DNA of 64,000 nt from Candidatus Bathyarchaeia archaeon (GTDB lineage Archaea; Thermoproteota; Bathyarchaeia; Bathyarchaeales; Bathycorpusculaceae), in assembly GCA_041447175.1 (NCBI GenBank), contig CP166960.1:1690519-1754518 (forward strand), in the 5' to 3' direction. The notes beneath the pieces were generated by a model. The model saw only the letters and a list, made by a program, of their open reading frames with translations. It was not told the origin of the DNA and ran no database searches. Shown here in pieces: positions 45,058 to 53,216 of this stretch (positions are counted from its first letter, which is position 1; every line of letters begins with the position of its first letter). The position numbers and the translations under genes are program-made.

Positions 45058-46239
45058 TTAAGTTAATTTTTTCTGCGAAGTTGAAATTTTCAATTCAGAT
45101 TTCCAGATTTTACTGAGATTTGTGGTATGCCCATAATAATTGAATTGTGAGGAAATATCGTCTGAATGCCGTAGGGTTTTGAGCCTATTTCGGATTAATT
45201 CAACATGCGCTGGGTCTATTTCCACGCCCACAGAGTTTCGGTTCAGTTGCTTTGCAACAACCAGCGTTGTTCCAGTACCTGCAGTTGGATCAAAGACTAC
45301 GTCCCCAGGCAAAGTTGAGGACAATATTATTCTTAACAACAATGCGACGGGGGTTTGTTGGGCATGTATTCTATTTCCTTGTTTATCTCTGAGAGCTTCG
45401 TCTCCTGCAAAATATCCTGAAGTAAGCTCTCTGATATCATCCCAAACATCTGTCAAATACATGCCATTTTCGCGTTGGTATTTATGTTCAGGCAATGGCG
45501 GAGGGTCAATTCTAACCTTGTTAAAGACTCTAGGTTTTTTTCCTTTGATACCATAGGCAATTATTTGGTATTGCTTTGAAAATCTAGTCTCAATTGGGAC
45601 GGCAGAGGTTTTCTTCTTCCAGATTATTAAATTTTGAAAATTCCAACCTGTTTCCCGCAGAATCTCCAAAACTATTTCTGCGTTTTTTTCTCGGTGCATA
45701 AAGTATAGTGCGCCGCCATCGGATGTGGCTTTATAGACCTCTTGAACAACTGTCTTTATCCAACTCCAATATTTCTCACAGGATTGATTGTCGTCAAAAA
45801 ACCGATATTCTTTACCTTGAAGATATGGAGGGTCAAAGAAAGTCAGATTTACTTTACCCACTATACCCTCATTCATAAGAGTTACACAGTTACCTTCAAG
45901 CACTTTTGACCAAGTAGCTCCAGTATTCAACACTGTTTCTGCAAAGGTACTGGTTCTTGGTTTTTCAGTTTCTAAGAGAACCGGCTCTTGTTTTGAGTCA
46001 AGTGCTGTAATTTGAAAACCACCATTGTGCCTGCTTATTGTTACCTGCGTTTCCACAGAAAACCTTTGTTTGAGGTAGTCAGACCAGAGTCGTCCATATT
46101 TATCGATTTTTGCAGGTAAATCATTTAGAAGTGTATCAAAAGGTGGGTCCATGTCACCAATTAATTCGGGTCTACTCTTCAGCGGTATCTGAACGAATCC
46201 CCGTTCTACTTCCATTTTTTTGAGTGCTTTTGTAAGCAT
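45058..46239 (-). CDS. DNA methyltransferase (N4/N6, beta class)
   Basis: A 393-residue enzyme modifying adenine N6 or cytosine N4 in DNA. Motif IV DPPYLQGKEYRFFDD comes first, and the AdoMet motif FDPTAGTGTTLVVAKQL (motif I) near the C-terminus, with GVEIDPAHVELIRNRL after it, the order of the beta class. Segments ALYFMHREKNAEIVL and NLIIWKKKTSAVP fit motifs V-VI and VIII. The N-terminal 110 residues are unlike the family and may aid specificity. It heads a two-gene cluster with the PLD-family protein. Confidence 0.9.
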   Translation of the reverse strand: MLTKALKKMEVERGFVQIPLKSRPELIGDMDPPFDTLLNDLPAKIDKYGRLWSDYLKQRFSVETQVTISRHNGGFQITALDSKQEPVLLETEKPRTSTFAETVLNTGATWSKVLEGNCVTLMNEGIVGKVNLTFFDPPYLQGKEYRFFDDNQSCEKYWSWIKTVVQEVYKATSDGGALYFMHREKNAEIVLEILRETGWNFQNLIIWKKKTSAVPIETRFSKQYQIIAYGIKGKKPRVFNKVRIDPPPLPEHKYQRENGMYLTDVWDDIRELTSGYFAGDEALRDKQGNRIHAQQTPVALLLRIILSSTLPGDVVFDPTAGTGTTLVVAKQLNRNSVGVEIDPAHVELIRNRLKTLRHSDDISSQFNYYGHTTNLSKIWKSELKISTSQKKLT

Positions 46240-46381
46240 GGTTACCAGTTCTGCTATCGTATATGTTGTTGGCTATAAATTTTAAGTTTAGCCAACCCGA
46301 GTTCCATATGACGACAACTGGTAAACTGTGAGCCTATTTGGCTTCTATTTGGATGTTAATATTGATTCGATGCAGAAACGA

Positions 46382-46420
46382 TAGAGGGGTAGAGGTAGGT
46401 CAAAGGGGTAGTCAGCCTAC
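46382..46420 (+). repeat. Intergenic GTAG/CTAC hairpin motif, copy B
   Basis: Ungapped partner of 12337-12375, with 29 of 39 bases equal. Here GGTAGG and CCTACC form the stem. It is 107 bases upstream of a small zinc-ribbon gene. Whether it is transcribed is unknown. Confidence 0.35.
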
Positions 46421-46502
46421 CAGAATGGGGAAAGGCGCAGGTGGAGGGGATGGGAGGATGGCGCTTGTTGGCAAGGGCAGAACTCTTAAAAGGCAAACAT
46501 GT

Positions 46503-46521
46503 GTTACCCTTTTAGGGTAAC
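46503..46521 (+). promoter_or_regulatory. Perfect inverted repeat before the zinc-ribbon gene
   Basis: GTTACCCT-TTT-AGGGTAAC, 8-bp arms, ends 5 bases before the GTG start at 46527. It covers the place of the ribosome-binding site, so it could be an operator or an RNA hairpin blocking translation. Confidence 0.45.
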
Positions 46522-46526
46522 TGATT

Positions 46527-46781
46527 GTGAACACCCACCAGCAACCAAAAAAGTCTGAAGGCGACAAAAAAGCAAAACACCACGCCATCAAATTTTGCCC
46601 CAAATGCGGCTCCACCCAAGTCTTCTGGGCGCAGGGCATGCCCCAGTTTTGGTCGATTTGGCAGTGCAGCACCTGCGGTTACCGTGGAGCGGTAATTTTG
46701 GAGGACGGCAACATGGCTAGGGTGCTGCAGGAAAAATGGAAAAAGCAGAATAGCCCAGCACAACCCAACGAAGGCACCTAA
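46527..46781 (+). CDS. Small zinc-ribbon protein
   Basis: An 84-residue protein with a central zinc ribbon, FCPKCGSTQVFWAQGMPQFW followed by QCSTCGYRGA (C-x2-C, then C-x2-C), like those in transcription and ribosome-associated proteins of archaea. The ends are charged and probably disordered. GTG 46527 is used, since the inverted repeat precedes it and no ATG lies nearer. Regulation through that repeat is likely. It is convergent with the Lrp-type gene. Confidence 0.72.
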   Translation: MNTHQQPKKSEGDKKAKHHAIKFCPKCGSTQVFWAQGMPQFWSIWQCSTCGYRGAVILEDGNMARVLQEKWKKQNSPAQPNEGT

Positions 46782-46809
46782 CTGGGCAAACGCCTAAAAG
46801 AAGGAAAGG

Positions 46810-47319
46810 TTACTTGCTGGGTTTTGCCAGGTACTTTAAGTGGAACGGCTTAACCAGCACGCCTGGCTTAAGGTCAGCTTGGAAACTTTGGGTCTCCAAA
46901 ATAAGGTCTGAAAGCTCAGATTGCTGCAGCCTCAAAAACTCAGCGTACCCAGTGTAGTTTTCGTGTAAAGAAACACAGACAGCATCCCAACCCATACCTT
47001 GACCATCCAAAACGGTGACGACGTTGGGCTGTTTGAGGTACCATTCTTTGAGTTTGTTAAGCGCTTCTTCTCTTTCGGCGCCTTTTTTGTGATTAAGTTG
47101 AGTCTTCATAAAGGTGAAAGCAGCCAACTCAAAACCAATCTGTCCAAACTTGGGGATAACGGTGTATCCTTCGATGGTGCTGTCCTCAAGCATGGCTCTT
47201 CTGCGGGTAACAGTTGGCTGAGAAATCCCCAGCGCTTTTGCTAGTTGCCTATCACTTCGATGAGAATCTTTCATGAGCTCAAAGAGCAATTGATAGTCCA
47301 ATGGTTTCAGTTCTTTCAT
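46810..47319 (-). CDS. Lrp/AsnC-family transcriptional regulator
   Basis: A 169-residue regulator. The helix-turn-helix is clear: LDYQLLFELMKDSHRSDRQL then AKALGISQPTVTRRRAML, followed by IEGYTVIPKFGQIGFELAAF, the usual link into the RAM ligand-binding domain. The RAM domain is present but variant. I chose ATG 47319 (MKELKPLDY); the frame is open to 47370, but the added 17 residues are not family-like. It faces away from the deacylase gene at 47503 and could regulate it. Confidence 0.85.
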   Translation of the reverse strand: MKELKPLDYQLLFELMKDSHRSDRQLAKALGISQPTVTRRRAMLEDSTIEGYTVIPKFGQIGFELAAFTFMKTQLNHKKGAEREEALNKLKEWYLKQPNVVTVLDGQGMGWDAVCVSLHENYTGYAEFLRLQQSELSDLILETQSFQADLKPGVLVKPFHLKYLAKPSK

Positions 47320-47502
47320 TTTAATCTGCCTGATTCCAATCTTATTCCGATTCCATATGCATTTCGACATTCATATATAAACTTGGTTGTCAGACTAAAT
47401 CAATTCACTCCCTAAATCCGCCCAAATTTCAAAAAACCATCCAAAAAATGAAAGACAAAAAAGTCTTAAAAACCGCGCACATCCTAAACTACAGGAACCA
47501 AA

Positions 47503-48864
47503 ATGCCAACCCAAACCCCACAAGAAACCCAAACCGAAACCACAAACCTACTAAGCCAACTCATACAACACGACACCACCAACCCGCCGGGAAACGAAAC
47601 CACAGCTGCAACCTGGCTCAAACAAAACCTAACCAATGAAGGCTTCCAATGCGAACTCATCGAATCCGCACCCAACCGAGGCAGCCTCATCACCAGACTT
47701 AAAGGCACAGGCCAAAAACCCCGCCTGCTCCTCTTGTCCCATCTGGACGTGGTTGCCGCCAACCCAAAAGAATGGAGCGTCCCCCCATTTTCAGGCGCAG
47801 TTAAAGACGGGTTTGTTTGGGGACGCGGAACCCTAGACATGAAAGGCATGACCGCCATCGAAGCCATGACGCTTAAACTGCTCAAACGCAACCACATCCC
47901 CCTGAAAGGAGACGTGATTTTGGCTGCAACCGCTGACGAGGAGGCGGGCGGCGTGATGGGGGCTGATTTTTTGACACGAAACTTCCCCGAGAAAGTGTTT
48001 GCCGAGTACGTGTTAAATGAAGGCGGAGGTTCCTCAATGCCGCTTAAGAACAAAAACCTGTTCACGATTAATGTTGCCGAGAAAGGGCTATTGTGGTTTA
48101 GGGTTCGCGCAGGCGGCTTTCCGGGACATGGTTCGGTGCCTTCTGCAGCGGACAATGCAGTGATGCGGATGAATCACGTAGTGGATTGCTTGGGTAATTA
48201 TCGTGCGGAAGTTCGGTTTGTGCCTGCGGTGGAGCAGTTTTTGGTGGAGATTGGCAGGGAAGATGCGGATTTGCAGCCGTTTATTTCGCGGTTGCTTGCA
48301 GCTCCAGAGCAAAGCGACGCAATTTTGGCGGAGCTCGATAAGGTGTCTCCCGACATAGCCGAAGAGATTCGCCCACGCATACGCATGACCATCACCCCAA
48401 CCATAATTCATGGAGGCATCAAAGAGAACATCATCCCTTCGGAGTGTGAAGCGGTTTTTGATTGCCGCGTTTTGCCGGGGCAGTCCACTGCGGAGGCGTT
48501 GGAGTTTGTCAAAAAGCGCCTTGCCGATGCAGGGTTAACCAAGCTGTCGTTTGAGGTCATTCAATCGCAGGAGCCATCCGAATCACCAGCCAACACGCCC
48601 CTTTACCAAACCATAACCAACGTGCTCAAAGATGCGGAGCCAAACTGCGAGGTTGTTCCGCTGCTCATGCCCGGAGGAACTGACAGCCGCTTCTTCCGCC
48701 GACTCGGCAGCGTATGCTACGGTTTCCACCCCTTACGCAGCGAAACCATTTACGGGGAAAAAGCAACCAGACGTGAACATGGCATCGACGAGCGGATTTC
48801 AGTGGATAACCTGGTTTTTGGCGTGCAGGTACTTTACGAAACGGTGAAGCGGTTTATGACCTAA
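47503..48864 (+). CDS. M20-family metallopeptidase (ArgE/DapE-type deacylase)
   Basis: A 453-residue zinc-dependent hydrolase of the ArgE/DapE/CPG2 family, removing an acyl group from an amino acid or cleaving a dipeptide. Metal-ligand motifs are LLLLSHLDVVA (His, Asp), WGRGTLDMKGMTA (Asp), AATADEEAGG (Glu, catalytic and ligand) and FHPLRSE near the end (His). The dimerisation domain lies between about 190 and 320. With an N-acetyl-lysine pathway on the same window a related deacylase is tempting, but distance and lack of linkage make that speculation. ATG 47503. Confidence 0.87.
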   Translation: MPTQTPQETQTETTNLLSQLIQHDTTNPPGNETTAATWLKQNLTNEGFQCELIESAPNRGSLITRLKGTGQKPRLLLLSHLDVVAANPKEWSVPPFSGAVKDGFVWGRGTLDMKGMTAIEAMTLKLLKRNHIPLKGDVILAATADEEAGGVMGADFLTRNFPEKVFAEYVLNEGGGSSMPLKNKNLFTINVAEKGLLWFRVRAGGFPGHGSVPSAADNAVMRMNHVVDCLGNYRAEVRFVPAVEQFLVEIGREDADLQPFISRLLAAPEQSDAILAELDKVSPDIAEEIRPRIRMTITPTIIHGGIKENIIPSECEAVFDCRVLPGQSTAEALEFVKKRLADAGLTKLSFEVIQSQEPSESPANTPLYQTITNVLKDAEPNCEVVPLLMPGGTDSRFFRRLGSVCYGFHPLRSETIYGEKATRREHGIDERISVDNLVFGVQVLYETVKRFMT

Positions 48865-49037
48865 CCACAAACTAATGCACCTAATTTTTTGTTGGGCGTA
48901 TTTCAGGTTGCTTTTTGGTTTCTGCGTTTGAAAGGGGGTTTTTCTGCGTCGTTAAAGGGCAAAGAAAGTCGTCGGTTGACGTTTTTTGGGGGTTTAGTTG
49001 GGGGCACGTTTTTTTGTATGTGGATGTGCGGAAAACG

Positions 49038-49045
49038 TTTAAATT
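49038..49045 (+). promoter_or_regulatory. TATA box of tRNA-Met
   Basis: TTTAAATT preceded by the purine-rich CGGAAAACG (BRE-like), about 31-38 bases before the mature tRNA 5' end. Confidence 0.5.
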
Positions 49046-49075
49046 CCGTTGGAAACAGCTTATGTAAGGAAGTTT

Positions 49076-49152
49076 GGGCCCGTAGCTCAGTTAGGTAGAG
49101 CGCCAGACTCATAATCTGTTGGTCAGGTGTTCAAATCACCTCGGGCCCACCA
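49076..49152 (+). tRNA. tRNA-Met(CAU)
   Basis: Full cloverleaf without intron: acceptor GGGCCCG/CGGGCCC, D arm GCTC-AGTTAGGTA-GAGC, anticodon loop CTCATAA (anticodon CAU) closed by CAGA/TCTG, T arm AGGTG-TTCAAAT-CACCT, discriminator A and encoded CCA. The acceptor is fully paired, unlike in the other three tRNAs here. Elongator tRNA-Met is most likely; a tRNA-Ile2 with modified C34 cannot be excluded from sequence alone. Confidence 0.93.
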
Positions 49153-49190
49153 CACCTTCGTCACAGGCCTAAGAGTCACAGGCGCATTTT

Positions 49191-49397
49191 CTAAAAGGAA
49201 GCGCAAGTTTTTCTGTGCCAAACAGCCGTCAGTTTAGCGACGTTTTCTCTTTTTTGAGCCCTGCTTACGTTGTCGACTTTTTCAGTGGGATAATAGTATG
49301 GAACGGTAACGTATGCACTTGAGTTGTTGCGTTTTTTCTTGTCATGTGTTAATCGGTACCATAAACGCTTCAGTCTAAACAACATCAAACCCCGCAC
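49191..49397 (-). CDS. Small basic hypothetical protein (doubtful)
   Basis: A 68-residue frame beginning MRGLMLFRLKRLWYRLTHDK, basic throughout. A minus-strand TATA-like TTTTTATATTAG lies at about 49418-49430, placing a transcription start near the first codons, which would allow leaderless translation. There is no domain. The rest of the gap between tRNA-Met and the next gene is empty. Confidence 0.3.
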   Translation of the reverse strand: MRGLMLFRLKRLWYRLTHDKKKRNNSSAYVTVPYYYPTEKVDNVSRAQKRENVAKLTAVWHRKTCASF

Positions 49398-49471
49398 TGC
49401 TTATGACTTAACACTAATATAAAAACCAATTTTCCACAATCCCCAAGGCATATTCCATAAAAATTGCAAAT

Positions 49472-50005
49472 TCAAGCAGTAAATGATTTATTTTTTCCCA
49501 ATGCTGATTTCAATAAATTCACGACATCAGGTGTGAAAATCGACAGTGCGGCTATCACGAAGTTTATGGGGAAAACTCCTGCGTATTCAAAGATGTTGCT
49601 GCCGTATGGCCCCATGATGGACAGGAAGTAGCCAAAGAATTGGAAAGTCGACCATGCTGCCGTCCAAACCATCGCCCCTGCAAGTCTGCGCCGATGTACC
49701 GTCTTCCAGCTTTCAGCTTTGCCCTTGTAGTAGCCGTAGAAGACTTCGCCTGCGATGCCGCCTGCCCCGCCGGGGAAAAACGCGTTAACCAAAACTTTTT
49801 CCAGCATATTTCCCGGGATGAAGTGACCTATCCAGAAGCCGGGGAAATTTAAGATGGGGATCACGACGCTGCCGGTGCTGAAGCGGATGGCTACGGGGAT
49901 GGCGTAGATGATGACGCCGGCGATTTGCCAAAGCCAGAACCTGCGGTTTTTGAGGGTTGCCTTGGCTGCGCTGCACAAACTCATACTGCACAAAAAGGGC
50001 GTCAC
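49472..50005 (-). CDS. Hypothetical integral membrane protein
   Basis: A 177-residue protein with about four helices: FWLWQIAGVIIYAIPVAI, FWIGHFIPGNMLEKVLVNAF, AMVWTAAWSTFQFFGYFLS and FPINFVIAALSIFTPDVV. A Gly-rich loop (FFPGGAGGIAGEVFYGYYKG) lies between the second and third. I know of no family for it. The start GTG 50005 has no clear SD. Confidence 0.6.
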   Translation of the reverse strand: MTPFLCSMSLCSAAKATLKNRRFWLWQIAGVIIYAIPVAIRFSTGSVVIPILNFPGFWIGHFIPGNMLEKVLVNAFFPGGAGGIAGEVFYGYYKGKAESWKTVHRRRLAGAMVWTAAWSTFQFFGYFLSIMGPYGSNIFEYAGVFPINFVIAALSIFTPDVVNLLKSALGKNKSFTA

Positions 50006-50077
50006 ATGTTAAAAGATTTTGGATAGTCATCCCGATGGGGTGGGTGTTGCGTTTTGCTGATTTACTAAAGGGCTTAA

Positions 50078-50132
50078 ATAGTTAAGTAGTAATTAACTAT
50101 TTTGAGAAAATAGTAAAGTAGTACTTAACTAA
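50078..50132 (+). promoter_or_regulatory. Tandem operator-like palindromes
   Basis: Two 23-bp sites, 50078-50100 and 50110-50132, with 19 of 23 bases equal. The first is ATAGTTAA-GTAGTAA-TTAACTAT, a perfect 8-bp dyad; the second has the same plan with four changes. Their centres are 32 bp apart, three helical turns. TTAAATA at 50074-50080 may be the TATA box, so a repressor here would block transcription of the ATPase gene at 50150. Confidence 0.55.
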
Positions 50133-50149
50133 AACTGAGGAAAACTAAC

Positions 50150-51421
50150 ATGAATCTGGAGAACGCGCTCATAAGATACAGGGATTACTCGAAAACGGTT
50201 GAGCTAATCAAAAGAGACGTAACTCTCCACGAAGGGAACTTCATCAATGCTATTGTGGGCCCAAGAAGGGCAGGCAAAACCTCTTTGATGCTCCTCTACA
50301 TGAAAGGATTAGAAAATGAAGAACGCAACAAGGTGTTCATCAACTGTGAGGATATAGATTTCTTTGGTATAACTGTTGATGACCTAAGCAAACTGGAGGA
50401 AACCATTTATCATGTGTATAAACCCAATGAAACAAAGGACATTTACCTCTTCATCGACGAAGTGCAGACCTTCCCAGAATGGTCCAGATGGTTAAGAACT
50501 CTTTTTGATGAACATAGATACAAAATTTTTGTTACAGGCTCAACATCAGATTTATCATTGGATAAAATACCGTCGGAGCTACGCGGCAGAAGCAACAATA
50601 CGCTCGTTTTGCCATTTTCGTTCAAAGAATGCCTGAGAGCAAAGGAAATCACATTCGAGAAATACATGCAAGCTGAAGATACTGGCAAAGTCATAGGAGC
50701 ATTTTCGGAATTTTTGGATTTCGGCGGCTACCCGGAAGTAATAAAAACTGAGAATCCAGTGTTGAAACAGACTTTACTATCCGATCTGTATGCAACAGTG
50801 ATACAGCGGGATCTCATAGAGAAATTCAAGGTGAGGAAAGCTGCAGTCTTTAGAGCGTTCATAAATTCACTTTTTGGGTCAGTTTGCCGAAATGTATCTA
50901 TTCCTGCTTTGGTTAACTGGTTTAGCTCACATGGAGCAAAAATTAGCAAGGTAACCGCGCTTAACTACCTCAACTACGCAGAAGCCACATTTCTTTTCTT
51001 CTTGGTGTACCCATACTCCCGAAGAATAAAAGAAAGAAACACTAGACCAAAACTCTACGTTTCTGATTCGGGGATACTGGGGCTTTTTGACTCAGACAAA
51101 GGGAAAAAACTTGAGAACACAGTCCTTGTGGAACTGATTCGACGACGCGAACAAATTCACTACTACAAAACCGAAACAGCAGACATTGATTTTGTTCTGA
51201 CCAAAGAAAACAAAGCGTGCGAACTCATCCAGGTCAGCTACAGCATCAATGAATCAGAAACATACGCAAGAGAAACAAAATCACTCCTTGAAACAAGCGA
51301 AAAAATGAACTGCCCCAAGCTAACAATTGTAACCTTTAATGAAGAGAAAAAAATTGAACAAAACGGCAAAACCATTGAGGTAATTCCAGCGTGGAAATGG
51401 TTACTCCAAACCCGAGCCTGA
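50150..51421 (+). CDS. AAA+ ATPase with DUF4143 domain
   Basis: A 423-residue protein of the AAA_14/DUF4143 family. Walker A GPRRAGKTSLML near residues 37-48, Walker B IYLFIDEVQTFPEWSRWL, and FVTGSTSDLS (sensor 1) form the ATPase. The second half, with LPFSFKECLRAKEITFEKYM, FLDFGGYPEVI, YATVIQRDLIEKFKVR and at the end DIDFVLTKENKACELIQVSY, is the DUF4143 part, whose end looks like a restriction-endonuclease fold (D...E-x-Q). Function in archaea is unsettled; the tandem operator suggests tight control. ATG 50150. Confidence 0.88.
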   Translation: MNLENALIRYRDYSKTVELIKRDVTLHEGNFINAIVGPRRAGKTSLMLLYMKGLENEERNKVFINCEDIDFFGITVDDLSKLEETIYHVYKPNETKDIYLFIDEVQTFPEWSRWLRTLFDEHRYKIFVTGSTSDLSLDKIPSELRGRSNNTLVLPFSFKECLRAKEITFEKYMQAEDTGKVIGAFSEFLDFGGYPEVIKTENPVLKQTLLSDLYATVIQRDLIEKFKVRKAAVFRAFINSLFGSVCRNVSIPALVNWFSSHGAKISKVTALNYLNYAEATFLFFLVYPYSRRIKERNTRPKLYVSDSGILGLFDSDKGKKLENTVLVELIRRREQIHYYKTETADIDFVLTKENKACELIQVSYSINESETYARETKSLLETSEKMNCPKLTIVTFNEEKKIEQNGKTIEVIPAWKWLLQTRA

Positions 51422-51439
51422 ACGCGGCTTCATCCGTGC

Positions 51440-51910
51440 TCAGTTAAGTTGATTAATGAGGTTTGCTACTTTGGCGCCGAGTTCTTCGCAGGCTTTCAAG
51501 TCTTCAGGCTGAGGCGCTCCCTTAACTGCTACCCCATAGTGTTGTCCTGAGGCGTTGCCCTGAATTATCATGCCGTGAACAAGCATGGCTTGCAGGATGC
51601 TTAGCAAGGTGGTTTCGGCGCCGCTGGCTATTCCGCCGCTGCTTGTGAATGCTGCCCCAACCTTCCCGGTTAGCTTCGTGTGCAATTCAACCGAATCATC
51701 AATGACCTGTTTGAGTTTGGCGGACATTTCGCCGTAGTAGGTTGGTGACCCCATGATGATGCCGTCGGCGTCCAGAAAATCTTGGTTAACCGTGTTTTCT
51801 GCCCGCTTAACCTCAACGGTTGCCCCTGCATTTTCGGCTCCTTTGGCAACTGCCTGAGCCATCTTTTCGGTGCTTCCACTTTTCGAGTCAAAAACAACAA
51901 TGATCTTCAT
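51440..51910 (-). CDS. WrbA-like flavodoxin/NAD(P)H:quinone oxidoreductase
   Basis: A 156-residue flavoprotein. The FMN loop is FDSKSGSTEKMAQAVAKGAE, the second FMN contact GIIMGSPTYYGEMSAKLKQV, and AAFTSSGGIASGAETTLLSI is the third, all typical of WrbA. It reduces quinones by two electrons or carries electrons. It lacks the family's longer C-terminal part, so is on the short side. Convergent with the ATPase gene, 18 bases apart. A purine-rich GGAGGAAAAAA precedes the ATG. Confidence 0.87.
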   Translation of the reverse strand: MKIIVVFDSKSGSTEKMAQAVAKGAENAGATVEVKRAENTVNQDFLDADGIIMGSPTYYGEMSAKLKQVIDDSVELHTKLTGKVGAAFTSSGGIASGAETTLLSILQAMLVHGMIIQGNASGQHYGVAVKGAPQPEDLKACEELGAKVANLINQLN

Positions 51911-51995
51911 AGTTTTTTCCTCCGTAATACAGGTATTGTCATGATATTTTTGGGTTTTTAGTCAAGAAAGGCTTATTTCTCCATCACTTCAATTA

Positions 51996-53216
51996 ATGTT
52001 TGAAAAGCTAATGAAGTTTGTAGGTTTACCGTTGCTGATTATTCTGGTTATCGCTCTGGTGGGGGTCCCCGCCACGTACATTTCCTACACGACATGGGGT
52101 TCAGGCTCAAACCCAGACTTATACTTCGGCGTCTCCTACGGGCAAAACAGCACCCAAGGGGCAAAGCTGCTCATCGATGAAGTGAAAGGCTACTCAAACC
52201 TGTTTCTCATTAACTCATGGGACATAACCATCAACGAATCTGCACTCAACGAAGTTGCAGACTACGCCGCAAATTCAGGTTTACACTTCATGGTTTTCTT
52301 TTCATTCATATCTAACCAGACGTATTCGTGGCATCAAACATGGCTGGACACAGCAAAGCAACGTTGGGGAGACATGTTCCTTGGCGTTTACCTCTACGAT
52401 GAACCAGGCGGATGGCAAATTCAGCAAGGACAATGGAACAACGGCTCATACGTACGGGCACTTTTCCAGAACACATCATCGCCACAAGAAGCCGCAGCCA
52501 AATTCGTAAGTTTAGGCACCTCACCCAGCTTTAACAGCATGAACGACCTCAAACGCCGCGGCATCCCCGCCTTCACCTCCGACTTTGCCCTGTACTGGTA
52601 CGACTACATGGCAGGCTACAGCAGCGTCTTTGTGGAGTTGGGTTGGAACAACAGCCGCACCCAACAAATCGCCCTCGTCAGAGGAGCCGCCCAATCCATG
52701 GGCAAAGACTGGGGCGCCATCATCACATGGACATACATGCAGCCGCCCTACATAGCCAGCGGACCTGAAATTCTGCAGGACATGCACCTTGCCTACGACG
52801 CAGGCGCCAAATACATCGTCGTCTTCAACTACCCCACCAACCCCGAAGGCAACCCTTACGGCATCTTAAACGAAGAACACTTCTCCGCCATGCAGCAGTT
52901 TTGGAGCTATCAACAAAACACCGCAAGAGCCACAGAACAAGCCGCCGCAACGGCAGCTTTGGTTCTGCCGCAGTATTACGGGGGAGGCTTAAGATGGGCT
53001 GATGACAACGTTTGGGGACCAGCAAGCCTGTCTTGGCGGGCAGCTTGGCCTGAGGATACGCAGACGCCTCTGATTTGGCACAACTTTAACCTGCTTTCAG
53101 ACACGTACGGATTAAGGCTGAATGTGGTTTTCGACGGCACCAACGCCATCAACCTCGTCAAACAATACGACAGGGTATACCTATGGAACCAGACCCTAAA
53201 CTACGCCACACTCTGA
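51996..53216 (+). CDS. Membrane-anchored extracytoplasmic protein, glycosidase-like fold suspected
   Basis: A 406-residue protein with an N-terminal membrane anchor (GLPLLIILVIALVGVPATYI). The rest appears to be a TIM-barrel-like domain: LYFGVSYGQNSTQGAKLLID, LFLINSWDITIN, FMVFFSFISNQTYSWHQTWL, FLGVYLYDEPGGWQI (an acidic DEPGG at the end of a strand, as in glycoside hydrolases), GAIITWTYMQPPYIASGPEI and KYIVVFNYPTNPEG. Glycosidase activity is inference. The last 16 bases overlap the end of the convergent NapH-like gene. Confidence 0.62.
   Translation: MFEKLMKFVGLPLLIILVIALVGVPATYISYTTWGSGSNPDLYFGVSYGQNSTQGAKLLIDEVKGYSNLFLINSWDITINESALNEVADYAANSGLHFMVFFSFISNQTYSWHQTWLDTAKQRWGDMFLGVYLYDEPGGWQIQQGQWNNGSYVRALFQNTSSPQEAAAKFVSLGTSPSFNSMNDLKRRGIPAFTSDFALYWYDYMAGYSSVFVELGWNNSRTQQIALVRGAAQSMGKDWGAIITWTYMQPPYIASGPEILQDMHLAYDAGAKYIVVFNYPTNPEGNPYGILNEEHFSAMQQFWSYQQNTARATEQAAATAALVLPQYYGGGLRWADDNVWGPASLSWRAAWPEDTQTPLIWHNFNLLSDTYGLRLNVVFDGTNAINLVKQYDRVYLWNQTLNYATL

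Noticed and set aside
53201-53216. The 16-base overlap of convergent genes as a special regulatory site
   Set aside because: Short tail-to-tail overlaps are common in compact genomes, and no structure is visible there.
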